Of a stretch of DNA of 39,993 bases, positions 1-8,441 are shown in pieces. The position numbers and the translations under genes are program-made. Source of the stretch: Robbsia andropogonis (lineage in GTDB: Bacteria; Pseudomonadota; Gammaproteobacteria; Burkholderiales; Burkholderiaceae); NCBI RefSeq assembly GCF_000970345.1, contig NZ_LAQU01000038.1, forward strand, positions 1-39,993. The letters run 5' to 3'. Numbering within the stretch: the first letter of the stretch is position 1; each line of letters opens with the position of its first letter. Below the pieces are notes generated by a model. That model was not told the DNA's origin and ran no database searches. It saw nothing but the letters and a program-made list of their open reading frames with translations.

Positions 1-4
1 ATTG

Positions 5-2377
5 CTATTTGCCGCGTTGCTTCAGGCTGGCAAAGGCGGCTGCCATGGCATTATTGCCCGCAGGAGCGCTGCCGCCGCGCGAACGGTCATGCCCTCCTCC
101 TGCCCTTGCACTGTTGCCGCCGCGAGTACCCCGAGCCGTCCTGTTCGTCGTGGGGGCATCGCGACCCTGGCCGGTGGCCATTGCGTCAACATCGTCGTCG
201 AGTCGCATCGTCAGCGCAATCCGTTGCCGCTTGACATCCACTTCGATGACTTTCACTTGCACGACCTGACCGGCCTTGACCACCTCGTGCGGGTCTCGGA
301 CGAATCGCGTGGAAAGGGCCGAGACGTGTACCAGGCCATCTTGATGCACGCCAATGTCGACAAAGGCGCCGAAGGCCGCCACATTTGTCACCACGCCTTC
401 CAGGATCATGCCTGGCAACAGATCCGATACTTTTTCGATGCCCTCCTTGAAGGAGGCCGTCTTGAACTCGGGGCGCGGATCGCGACCGGGTTTTTCCAGT
501 TCGTTCAGGATGTCACGAATGGTAGGCAGGCCAAAACGCGCGTCGACAAATTCGGTGGGCGTGATGCGCTGCAGGATGTCGCGATTGCCGAGCAGTTCCG
601 CGGCGGTGCGCCCGATTTTTGTCAGCATCCGTTCCACCAGCGGGTACGCTTCCGGGTGGACCGCGGAGCGGTCGAGCGGATTCTCGCCGGCGTTGACGCG
701 AAGGAACCCCGCGGCTTGTTCGAATGTCTTGTCGCCAAGACGCGGCACGTTGCGCAACGCCTCGCGCGATGTGAATGCGCCATTGGCATCACGATAGTCG
801 ACGATATTGCGGGCCAGTAGCGCATTCAATCCGGAAACACGCGCCAGCAAGGCAACGGAGGCGGTATTGACATCGACGCCCACGGCATTCACGCAATCTT
901 CCACGACAGCATCCAGTGCGCGTGCGAGTTCACGTTGATTGACGTCGTGCTGGTACTGCCCGACGCCTATGGCTTTGGGATCGATTTTGACCAATTCCGC
1001 AAGCGGGTCCTGCAGGCGGCGCGCGATCGATACCGCGCCGCGCAGCGAGACGTCCAGATCCGGGAATTCCTTTGCGGCGAGTTCCGAGGCTGAATAGATC
1101 GATGCGCCTGATTCCGACACGACGATCTTCGTCAGCTTCAATTCCGGATGGCGTGCCATCAAATCGGCAGCCAGCTTGTCGGTTTCGCGAGACGCGGTGC
1201 CGTTGCCGATGCTGATCAGCTCCGCGCCGGTTGCCTGCGCCATTTTTGCAAGGCGGGCAATCGCCCCGTCCCAATCGCGTCGCGGTTCATGTGGATAGAT
1301 GGTATCGGTCGCCAGCAACTTGCCGGTACGATCGACACTTGCCACCTTGACACCGGTCCGGATACCGGGGTCAAGGCCGATGACGGCCTTCGGGCCGGCC
1401 GGCGCGGCCAGCAAAAGGTCCTTCAGGTTGCGCGCGAAGACCGTGATCGCCTCGGTTTCCGCCGTATCGCGCAGGCGGCCGAGCAATTCGTTTTCCAGGT
1501 AGGGTTGCACCTTGACGCGCCAGCTCCAGCGGCAGACATCGGACAGCCATTTGTCCGCGGGGCGGCCATTATTGCGGATACCGACGTGCGAGGCGATCGT
1601 CAGTTCGCAGGGATGCGGCACTTGCGTGTCCAACGCCTCGCCCAGACCTAGTTTTACACCAAGGATGCCGAGGTTACGGGCACGGAAAAGCGCCAGGGCG
1701 CGGTGCGACGGCACTGTTGCAATGGACTCGGTGTAGGCGTAATAGTCGCGGAATTTTTCGCCTTCTTCCAGTTCCTTGCCTGGCACCACGGTGGAGGTGA
1801 CGATGCCGCGCTGCCACAAATCGGCACGCAGCGTGGCCAGCAATTCCGCCGTTTCGCCAAAGCGTTCGGACAGGATGTCGCGCGCGCCGTCGAGTGCGGC
1901 CTTCGTGTCGGCCACGCCCTTGTCCGCATCGACATAGGCTTGTGCTTCGGTTTGCGGATCACGGGTCGGATCGGCGAGGAGCATGTCCGCCAAGGGCTCC
2001 AGTCCGGCTTCACGGGCAATCTGTGCCCGCGTGCGACGCTTCGGCTTGTAGGGCAGGTAAAGGTCTTCCAACGTCTGTTTGCTGTCGGCCGCGTCGATTG
2101 CGGCGCGCAACGTGGCGTCGAGCTTGCCTTGCTCATCGATGCTTTGCAGGATGGCGGCGCGACGATCTTCCATGTCGCGAAGATAGGTCAGCCTTTCCTC
2201 CAGCATGCGCAACTGGGTGTCGTCCAGGTTTCCCGTCACTTCCTTCCGGTAGCGCGCGATGAACGGGACGGTGGCGCCCTCGTCGAGCAGGCCGACTGCC
2301 GCGGCCACCTGGCGGGGCTGCACGGCCAATTCCGTGGCGATGCGTTGTACGATTTTCTGGGCTACGGTATCCGTCAT
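5..2377 (-). CDS. tex: Tex, S1-domain RNA-binding transcription accessory protein
   Basis: This cytoplasmic nucleic-acid-binding protein belongs to the Tex family, implicated in transcription and stress tolerance. The full 790 residues are present, close to the family norm of about 770-790. The N-terminal Tex region has the conserved stretch [13 protein letters not shown] near residue 40. It is followed by the YqgF-like RNase H fold ([16 protein letters not shown]), helix-hairpin-helix repeats ([15 protein letters not shown]) and a single S1 domain at about 653-725 ([20 protein letters not shown]). The last 55 residues are a low-complexity Gly/Arg/Ser tail, a plausible RNA-binding extension. 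The start is the ATG at 2375-2377. No strong Shine-Dalgarno is visible, but homology begins at once ([17 protein letters not shown]). The stop TAG lies just inside the window edge. It is divergent from the next gene. Confidence 0.95.
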   Translation of the reverse strand: MTDTVAQKIVQRIATELAVQPRQVAAAVGLLDEGATVPFIARYRKEVTGNLDDTQLRMLEERLTYLRDMEDRRAAILQSIDEQGKLDATLRAAIDAADSKQTLEDLYLPYKPKRRTRAQIAREAGLEPLADMLLADPTRDPQTEAQAYVDADKGVADTKAALDGARDILSERFGETAELLATLRADLWQRGIVTSTVVPGKELEEGEKFRDYYAYTESIATVPSHRALALFRARNLGILGVKLGLGEALDTQVPHPCELTIASHVGIRNNGRPADKWLSDVCRWSWRVKVQPYLENELLGRLRDTAETEAITVFARNLKDLLLAAPAGPKAVIGLDPGIRTGVKVASVDRTGKLLATDTIYPHEPRRDWDGAIARLAKMAQATGAELISIGNGTASRETDKLAADLMARHPELKLTKIVVSESGASIYSASELAAKEFPDLDVSLRGAVSIARRLQDPLAELVKIDPKAIGVGQYQHDVNQRELARALDAVVEDCVNAVGVDVNTASVALLARVSGLNALLARNIVDYRDANGAFTSREALRNVPRLGDKTFEQAAGFLRVNAGENPLDRSAVHPEAYPLVERMLTKIGRTAAELLGNRDILQRITPTEFVDARFGLPTIRDILNELEKPGRDPRPEFKTASFKEGIEKVSDLLPGMILEGVVTNVAAFGAFVDIGVHQDGLVHVSALSTRFVRDPHEVVKAGQVVQVKVIEVDVKRQRIALTMRLDDDVDAMATGQGRDAPTTNRTARGTRGGNSARAGGGHDRSRGGSAPAGNNAMAAAFASLKQRGK

Positions 2378-2673
2378 GAGCGAGGCGGTAAGTCAGGTTG
2401 CTGAAGCCGGGCATTGTGCCACAAACCGCCGGCCATTCGGCCAGGTCTCGCCATGCCGCGGCGCGCGGCCGCCAATGGTAGAATTCGGTGCGTATCACAG
2501 CCGTTCCGATCCTTCATTTCGCCCCTGCCGCTTTGACTTCCGTTCCCAACCTCCTGCCTACCCAGGCCCCGGTCGCGACCGCAGCGTCCGATACACACGA
2601 TGTGCACGCGTTTGCACTGTTTGCGGATGCTTGCGCGATTCCTAGAACAGTAACCCCGGGCGGCGTTGTAGGC

Positions 2674-3471
2674 TTGTCCGTCGACGCATGCAATCGCACT
2701 GTTGCACGACGCCGCGTGCGGCGTCGCCCGGGACCGGTGCTTGCCTGGCTCGCGGCCGTCGCATTTGTCACCGTGGCGTACCAGGGGGCGTGGGCGCAGG
2801 CTTCGCGTCCTTCGGCGACACCGGCAACACCAGGCGCACCCGCACCGGCGTTATCCGATGCCGCGTATGCGCAGCGGACAGCGGAATTCGATGCGCAACA
2901 ACAGCAGTTGAACGCCCGCACCGCGAAGAACGAGTACACGTATGCGGTTGCCAAGCACAACTGCTACGCCACGTTCTTCGTCAACCATTGTCTCGACGTG
3001 GCGCGCGACAAAATGCGTGACGAGAAGGCAAGTATTCGCGAGGTGCAGTTGAAGCTGTCGGCGGATCGCCGTGCGGCGCGTGAGGAAAAGCGCGAGGCGG
3101 ATGATGCGCAGCGGCTGGCGCAGCAGCGCGCGAATGCGCCGCAACGTGCGGCCAATGAGCGTCAGCATCGCGCGGCCTATGATGCCAAGCAACAACAGCA
3201 TGCAGTCGACCAGGCGAAACGGGGCGACAGCGCACCGCAGCGCCAGGCGAATGTCGATGCGTACAATCGCAAGCAAAGCGCTTATCAACAGAAGCTCGAT
3301 GCGGCGCGGCAGAATGCCGCCGCTGATGCGCAGAGGCGCCAGGAAAACGTACAGCGCTTCCAGGCCAAGCAGGACGATGCGGCGGAACGGCAAAAGACGT
3401 TGGATGAACGCCGCGCAAATGCCGCACAGCGCGCGGCAGCCGCTAGTGCCGCGTCGGCGACCAGCCAGTGA
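2674..3471 (+). CDS. Secreted Ala/Gln-rich coiled-coil protein, function unknown
   Basis: I do not recognise a specific family. The protein has a signal peptide (VLAWLAAVAFVTVAYQGAWA, cleavage likely AWA-QA). A Pro/Ala/Thr-rich segment and a conserved-looking core with two cysteines (HNCYATFFVNHCLDVARDKMR) follow. The remaining ~130 residues are strongly charged, Ala/Gln/Arg/Lys-rich and probably helical coiled coil, somewhat TolA-like in composition. The start is uncertain. The frame is open back to a GTG at 2488, but that would put about 95 residues before the signal peptide. TTG 2674 or GTG 2716 gives a normal signal peptide, and none has a convincing ribosome site. The stop TGA at 3469-3471 overlaps a GTG at 3468. 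It probably acts in the periplasm; no enzymatic motif is seen. Confidence 0.6.
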   Translation: MSVDACNRTVARRRVRRRPGPVLAWLAAVAFVTVAYQGAWAQASRPSATPATPGAPAPALSDAAYAQRTAEFDAQQQQLNARTAKNEYTYAVAKHNCYATFFVNHCLDVARDKMRDEKASIREVQLKLSADRRAAREEKREADDAQRLAQQRANAPQRAANERQHRAAYDAKQQQHAVDQAKRGDSAPQRQANVDAYNRKQSAYQQKLDAARQNAAADAQRRQENVQRFQAKQDDAAERQKTLDERRANAAQRAAAASAASATSQ

Positions 3472-3586
3472 CCGATTCGATCGATTCGGTGCCTGACGAA
3501 GCCCGACGACACGCGACGCGCGGCCCGGACGCCTCGGCCGCCGCGACGGCGGGTCAGGCCGCGTCGCCTGACCCCAAAAACCGGGT

Positions 3587-5977
3587 GTGGCCGCCGATTG
3601 CCCGCCAATGTTGCCTAACCGCCGGCGCGTTGCGGAACTCGAGACGTTGTTTGACGACGCAGGCCCACTGGCGCGGCATATTTCTGGTTATCGCCCGCGT
3701 GCATCGCAGTTGAGGATGGCGCTGGCTGTCGCCGCAGCCATCGAGGGCAGCGCGCCGCAGGCCGCGGCGCGACCGTCGCGCGCGCAATTGCGTCTGGAAG
3801 CCGCCGAACGTGGTGGTCTTGCATTCGCAGCGCCTGGAAGCCGCGCAGAGGTGGATGTAGAAGACAGCGATCAGGCAGCGGCGGTGCTGGATGGCAGTGA
3901 TCTTGCCGGTGACCCATTGACATCGACGCCGGTTGGCGCGGACGGTGGCAACACGCTGATCGTCGAAGCCGGAACCGGGACGGGCAAAACGTATGCCTAC
4001 CTGGTGCCGTCGATGTTGTGGGGCGGCAAGGTCATTGTGTCAACCGGCACCAAGCATCTGCAAGATCAATTGTTTCTGCGGGATGTGCCCACCGTACGCG
4101 ATGCATTGGCGGTACCGGTCACAGTGGCGATGTTAAAGGGCCGGGCAAATTATCTTTGCCATTACTATCTTGAACGAGCGCACGACGGCGCCAGGACGAT
4201 GTCGCGGCAGGACCTGAGCCATCTGTCCGAAGTGACCCGATTTGCAAAGATCACGCGTACTGGCGATAAATCCGAGTTGTCGCGGGTTCCGGAAAACGCC
4301 CCGATCTGGCCGCTTGTCACGTCGACCCGAGAAAACTGCCTGGGTCAGGAATGCCCGCACTACAAGGACTGCTTCGTCATGCAGGCGCGCCGCGAAGCGC
4401 AGCAAGCAGACGTCGTCGTCGTCAACCATCACCTGTTTTTCGCGGATATTCTGCTGCGCGACACGGGCATGGCGGAGTTGCTGCCGACGGCAAACACAGT
4501 GATTTTCGACGAGGCGCACCAGTTACCGGAAACCGCTACGCTGTTTTTCGGTGAAACGGTGTCGACTGGTCAATTGTTGGAACTGGCGCGAGACAGCGTT
4601 GCCGAAGGGCTGTCGCACGCCCGGGATGGCGCCGACTGGCGCGAGCTGGCGAATCAGCTGGAGCGCGCCACGCGCGACGTGCGGCTGGCATTTGGTCCGC
4701 AGATCCAGCGCCTGTCGCTGATGCAGATGGAATCCGATCATCCTTTCCATGCCGCGCTCGATGATGTGGAGGCGACGCTGAGTACCTTGATCGCGGCGCT
4801 GGGCCAGCAGTCCGAGCGTGCAGAATCTCTTGCCGCGGCGCTGCGGCGCGCGCGCGAGTTACAGGACAGCATTGCGCGCTGGCGCGAAGGCGCTTATGCG
4901 GCACCCGCCGATCCTGAAGCGTTGGAGGCCGCGGAATGCCTGCCCGAAAGCGCCGGAATCGGCGAGGCGGATGATTCTCCGCGTGCGGCGGCGCGGAAGC
5001 GCCGGGCAGGCACTTCCGTGGGTTCCGTGGAAGTCGGGCAGACAACGGCTTCTAGCGCGGACGTCGACCTGCCTTCGCTCGATGGTAATCGTCCGGCCCG
5101 GGTAACACGCAAGGAAATCGAGACGGTCCGCTGGATTGAGGTATTCACGCATGCGGTGCAGTTGCATCAGACCCCGCTCTCCGTCGCGCCAATCTTCGCA
5201 AAACAACGTGCTGGCGTACCGCGCGCCTGGGTGTTTACCTCGGCGACGCTGTCCGTGAAAAACGACTTCACGCATTACGCGGCGCAGATGGGCTTATCAT
5301 CGGAGCGGTCGATGACGCTGCCAAGCCCTTTCGACTATCCGAGCCAAGGGTTGCTGTACGTGCCGAAAGACATGCCGCAGCCATCAGCACCGAACTTCAC
5401 CGACGCGGTGCTCGATGCAGCGCTGCCAGCGATCGAGGCATCGGGTGGTCGGTGCTTCCTTTTATGCACGACATTGCGCGCTGTCGAACGGATGGCAAGC
5501 CGGTTGCGTGCAGTAATCGAGTCGCGTGGATGGACCTATCCGTTGCTCGTGCAGGGAGAGGCTAGTCGTACCGAATTGCTTGATCGCTTTCGCCATTATG
5601 GCAATGCAATCCTCATCGGAAGTCAGAGTTTCTGGGAGGGTGTCGACGTGCGAGGCGATGCGCTTTCGCTGGTCGTCATCGATAAACTGCCGTTTGCGCC
5701 GCCGGATGATCCGGTGCTGGCTGCACGCCTCGACGCGTTGACGAAGAAAGGACTAAGCCCGTTTGCCATGCATCAATTGCCGCAAGCGGTGATTACACTG
5801 AAGCAAGGCGCCGGTCGTCTGATTCGAGCGGAAAGTGATCGCGGCGTATTGATGATCGCCGATACCCGTCTGGTCGAGAAACCGTATGGCCGGCGTATCT
5901 GGCAAAGCCTGCCGCCCTTTACGCGAACACGTGATATTGCGGAGGTCATTGCGTTTCTCACGCCGTCCGAACAATAG
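3587..5977 (+). CDS. yoaA: YoaA-type XPD/DinG-family Fe-S DNA helicase
   Basis: This is a superfamily 2, XPD-like, ATP-dependent 5'-3' DNA helicase. E. coli YoaA acts with the HolC clamp-loader subunit at blocked replication forks. Visible motifs are Walker A AGTGTGKT (128-135), the four Fe-S cysteines C191, C251, C256 and C262 (NCLGQECPHYKDC), the DEAH box (VIFDEAHQLPE), and the C-terminal helicase motifs GSQSFWEGVDV and QGAGRLIR. It is 796 residues against about 640 for E. coli YoaA. The excess comes from a low-complexity insert at residues ~55-121, between the GYRPR motif and Walker A, and a second acidic/Arg insert near 440-500. The start is uncertain: GTG 3587 is the first in frame, ATG 3608 is possible, and an in-frame TGA lies at 3569. 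The GTG at 3468 opens a different frame (see findings). Confidence 0.88.
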   Translation: MAADCPPMLPNRRRVAELETLFDDAGPLARHISGYRPRASQLRMALAVAAAIEGSAPQAAARPSRAQLRLEAAERGGLAFAAPGSRAEVDVEDSDQAAAVLDGSDLAGDPLTSTPVGADGGNTLIVEAGTGTGKTYAYLVPSMLWGGKVIVSTGTKHLQDQLFLRDVPTVRDALAVPVTVAMLKGRANYLCHYYLERAHDGARTMSRQDLSHLSEVTRFAKITRTGDKSELSRVPENAPIWPLVTSTRENCLGQECPHYKDCFVMQARREAQQADVVVVNHHLFFADILLRDTGMAELLPTANTVIFDEAHQLPETATLFFGETVSTGQLLELARDSVAEGLSHARDGADWRELANQLERATRDVRLAFGPQIQRLSLMQMESDHPFHAALDDVEATLSTLIAALGQQSERAESLAAALRRARELQDSIARWREGAYAAPADPEALEAAECLPESAGIGEADDSPRAAARKRRAGTSVGSVEVGQTTASSADVDLPSLDGNRPARVTRKEIETVRWIEVFTHAVQLHQTPLSVAPIFAKQRAGVPRAWVFTSATLSVKNDFTHYAAQMGLSSERSMTLPSPFDYPSQGLLYVPKDMPQPSAPNFTDAVLDAALPAIEASGGRCFLLCTTLRAVERMASRLRAVIESRGWTYPLLVQGEASRTELLDRFRHYGNAILIGSQSFWEGVDVRGDALSLVVIDKLPFAPPDDPVLAARLDALTKKGLSPFAMHQLPQAVITLKQGAGRLIRAESDRGVLMIADTRLVEKPYGRRIWQSLPPFTRTRDIAEVIAFLTPSEQ

Positions 5978-6191
5978 CACATGCGCTCCGCGCGCAAAAC
6001 CTGTCGTTCGACCATTGCCTTTGCAGGTAACGCCGGGGAGCGAATCCGCTTTATCTGTCTCGCTTTCATTTCGGCGAACTTACGTCAGGTATTACGACGT
6101 TTATTGTAGTGCATAACAGTTTGTAGTCCTGTCTTATTGTCTAGTGATTGAATAAAAGCGATCTTCTCCAGCTATTAACACACGGAGAAAC

Positions 6192-6959
6192 ATGATGCGC
6201 GTAATCATTATTTCATTAATGGCTGCAGGTCTATTGGCTGGATGCAACAAAGGTAAGAACGGCGGGCTCCGTGTCGATCCCACCGTGCCTTACCCCTTAA
6301 CCGTGGAAACGATCCATAGTGGCACGAAATATGGAAAAATGTACACGTTGGTGACATTGAAAGATGGCAGCACTTATTTGCGATTCTCCGATTCTATGTC
6401 TCAAGGCTTTTACCGCTACGACATTATTTCCAAACGAAAAGATAATGTAGCCCGCTTTACAGGCTACGTATTCTCAGAGGGACACACGGATTCGTCGACA
6501 TCCGATGGATCGCTGAAATTCGATGGAGACAACGTAACATTTGAAGGTCGGAGTCCGGCTGGTCACGAGCAATTGAAAGTTGAAATGCAGCAAATAAAGC
6601 CGGAGAATCCAGCGACATACCCATGGAAAACCCTGCCATCCAGCGCATTTAACGGAAAGTATAGCGTGCGTTTGCACACGCAGACGAGACCGAGGCCAGT
6701 AACGTTCACCATTGCAAATGGCGCAGTGACATTTGATGAGTGCAACATTTCTGCGATCGTAAAACCATCGACAAATGCAAGTGTTGCACGTCTGGTCTTG
6801 ACGGTCCCGGATGGCAACGGGTGTGGTTTGAAACCGCAGAAGGATGTGACAGGGATCGTGATGATGGATAGCCCGATCACTGGAACGCTGATGGCGGATA
6901 AGCGAGGCACTTGGCTGTCTGAGGGCGTCTTTGGTGAATTTAAAAAAACGGCGGAATAA
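6192..6959 (+). CDS. Putative outer-membrane lipoprotein, function unknown
   Basis: This 255-residue predicted lipoprotein has a short n-region, a hydrophobic stretch (VIIISLMAAGLLAGC) and lipobox LAGC with the lipidated cysteine at position 18. The mature part is rich in beta-prone residues (YTLVTLKDGSTYLRF, GTLMADKRGTWLSEGVFGEF), suggesting a beta-sandwich or lipocalin-like fold. No catalytic motif is visible and I do not recognise the family. A good ribosome site (GGAG, 6184-6187) sits before ATG 6192; ATG 6195 is the alternative. Base composition is clearly more AT-rich than the neighbours, and the gene sits alone between yoaA and bamD, suggesting acquisition by transfer. The reading frame after its stop codon still reads as plausible protein (see the next feature). 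Confidence 0.75.
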   Translation: MMRVIIISLMAAGLLAGCNKGKNGGLRVDPTVPYPLTVETIHSGTKYGKMYTLVTLKDGSTYLRFSDSMSQGFYRYDIISKRKDNVARFTGYVFSEGHTDSSTSDGSLKFDGDNVTFEGRSPAGHEQLKVEMQQIKPENPATYPWKTLPSSAFNGKYSVRLHTQTRPRPVTFTIANGAVTFDECNISAIVKPSTNASVARLVLTVPDGNGCGLKPQKDVTGIVMMDSPITGTLMADKRGTWLSEGVFGEFKKTAE

Positions 6960-7372
6960 GATTTGCCAGGTAAGTATCGCGTTGACGTGTACGCGATCAT
7001 TGCGCTAACGGATATGGGCGAACAAGTGCATTCCCCTCCAGTAGGCTGCCAATATGTGAAACGCTGGAAGCCTATCGCTGACAATGATGCCTTGCCCGGA
7101 ATGTCGAGTTGATTCAACGTATTCTCTTGCTCTGGCAGGAGAGTCGCGGTGCGCGTCGATATCGGGAAATGAGGCGCCTGGAGCAGGCTCCGCTCAACCC
7201 GCCGAAGAATAACAATTCGCAACCTTGGACCACGCGCTCGACAGCTTGTTGAGCGAGCTACGAAGATGCCGAATTGTATGTGTTGGCGGATCAGTCGCAA
7301 CCATGCACCCGCACGGACACGGTATCTACCGTTCGTTCGCGGCGGTGCCGCTGTCAGCCTCGATCGCGATGA
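6960..7372 (+). pseudogene. Possible decayed coding remnants after the lipoprotein gene
   Basis: This 515-base stretch before bamD has no intact gene, but protein-like readings appear on the plus strand with stops and frame changes. In frame with the lipoprotein and directly after its TAA, 6960-7109 reads through YRVDVYAIIALTDMGEQ to a TGA at 7110. In a second frame, 7103-7249 contains LIQRILLLWQESRGARRYRE and ends at TGA 7250; the same frame then continues with YEDAELYVLADQSQPC to 7369. Residue composition is more natural than in the antisense frames. I infer a decayed gene, possibly a partner of the lipoprotein. I cannot name the family, and chance readings in non-coding DNA are a real alternative. 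Confidence 0.3.
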
Positions 7373-7434
7373 TGCGTCCAATATGGCGCACGCCACCCTG
7401 TGACAACGAACGAATGCGCTTGCGGCGTCGAGAT

Positions 7435-7465
7435 CAGTGCCTGGTGTTTCAAACGCCAGGCACTG
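7435..7465. terminator. Hairpin at the bamD 3' end
   Basis: Perfect 10-base arms (CAGTGCCTGG at 7435-7444 and CCAGGCACTG at 7456-7465) flank a short spacer that can pair further. The hairpin lies 9 bases beyond the bamD stop. Neither strand has a run of T after it, so it is a weak intrinsic terminator or an mRNA-stabilising 3' hairpin. Confidence 0.45.
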
Positions 7466-7474
7466 GTTCACTTA

Positions 7475-8275
7475 TCACCAGATCTGATACCAGGCTTTCT
7501 TCGGCTTATCGGCCGGGACGCTTCCTGGCGGGAAAGTCGCCGCAATCACGCTCTGCGTATCTTCCGCCAGCTTGGTTTCACCCAGCGCCTTGTAAGAATC
7601 CACCATCACTTGCAGCGCATCCTTCGTCGCCGGCGCGCCCTGGTAGTTCTTCAATGCCGTCTGTGCACGGTTAACCGCCGCGACATAGGCACCGCGCTTG
7701 TAGTAGTACTGGGCGGAATGCACTTCGTGCGTTGCCAACGCATTCACGATATAACGCATGCGTTGCGCTGAATCCGGTGCGTACTTGCTTTTCGGGTAGC
7801 TGTCGACAATCTTCTTGAAGGCGTCGTAGGACGCGTGCAGCGACTTCGGATCACGGTCGGACAGATCCTGGCCGCTGAAGCGGCCGAACAAGCCGAGGTC
7901 GTCGTTGAAGTTGATCAACCCCTTCAAGTAATACGCGTAGTCGACATTCGGGTGGTCCGGATGCAGCCGCAGGAAGCGATCAATCGCCGCATTTGCCTGA
8001 TCCTGATCGTTATCCCGGTAATAGCAATACGCGGTATTCATCTGCGCCTGTTGCGCGAAACGCCCGAACGGATCACGCGCCTCGAGCTTTTCGTAGTATT
8101 GCGCACATTTCGACCAATCACCGCCGTCCAGGGCATCCTTCGCCGACGCGTATAATTTGTCCGTACGCCACGTGGCGGTCTCGTCGGTTTTTTCCGGCAA
8201 GCCGCTGCAGGCGGCCAAGATGGCCGACGCCATCGTGGTCAATGCCACAATCCGTACCAATTTCAAGGCTTGCAT
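7475..8275 (-). CDS. bamD: BamD (ComL), outer-membrane assembly lipoprotein
   Basis: This essential lipoprotein of the BAM complex binds BamA and helps insert beta-barrel proteins into the outer membrane, from its periplasmic face. The 266-residue length is normal. The signal peptide ends in lipobox ILAAC, with the lipidated Cys at 23. The body is tetratricopeptide-like repeats: KLYASAKDALDGGDWSKCAQYYEKLEARDPFG, then the family signature QAQMNTAYCYYRDNDQDQANAAIDRFLRLHP and YAYYLKGL. The conserved YYYKRGAYVAAVNRAQ repeat follows near 190. The start ATG is at 8273-8275, preceded on the minus strand by TAGGAC. It is transcribed divergently from rluD, a common arrangement in Burkholderiaceae, and a plausible sigma-70 promoter lies upstream. 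Confidence 0.96.
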   Translation of the reverse strand: MQALKLVRIVALTTMASAILAACSGLPEKTDETATWRTDKLYASAKDALDGGDWSKCAQYYEKLEARDPFGRFAQQAQMNTAYCYYRDNDQDQANAAIDRFLRLHPDHPNVDYAYYLKGLINFNDDLGLFGRFSGQDLSDRDPKSLHASYDAFKKIVDSYPKSKYAPDSAQRMRYIVNALATHEVHSAQYYYKRGAYVAAVNRAQTALKNYQGAPATKDALQVMVDSYKALGETKLAEDTQSVIAATFPPGSVPADKPKKAWYQIW

Positions 8276-8313
8276 GTCCTATGCCTACGTAGTAATGACC
8301 CGATCAGCCGAGG

Positions 8314-8342
8314 ATTATAGCCGAAGCCCTCCGCCAGCCCAA
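8314..8342 (-). promoter_or_regulatory. Predicted sigma-70 promoter of bamD
   Basis: On the minus strand a perfect -10 TATAAT (8319-8314) lies 17 bases downstream of TTGGGC (8342-8337), a partial -35. This would give a leader of about 30 bases before the bamD ATG. It is a consensus match only. Confidence 0.5.
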
Positions 8343-8441
8343 CGCGATTGATGTCACGACGCACGCGGACGGACCCTCATTCGTCAGTAGTGTGCCAATG
8401 GGATTGATTTTTATGATGTTTTTTTATTACAGAGTATTGAT

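Noticed and set aside
2-820. 272-codon plus-strand frame opposite tex
   Set aside because: It mirrors the tex coding strand; in GC-rich DNA such antisense frames are common, and it has no recognisable domain.
6563-7471. 302-codon open frame on the minus strand opposite the lipoprotein
   Set aside because: It runs antisense to a gene with a lipobox and ribosome site, has no ribosome site itself, and its residue composition looks random.
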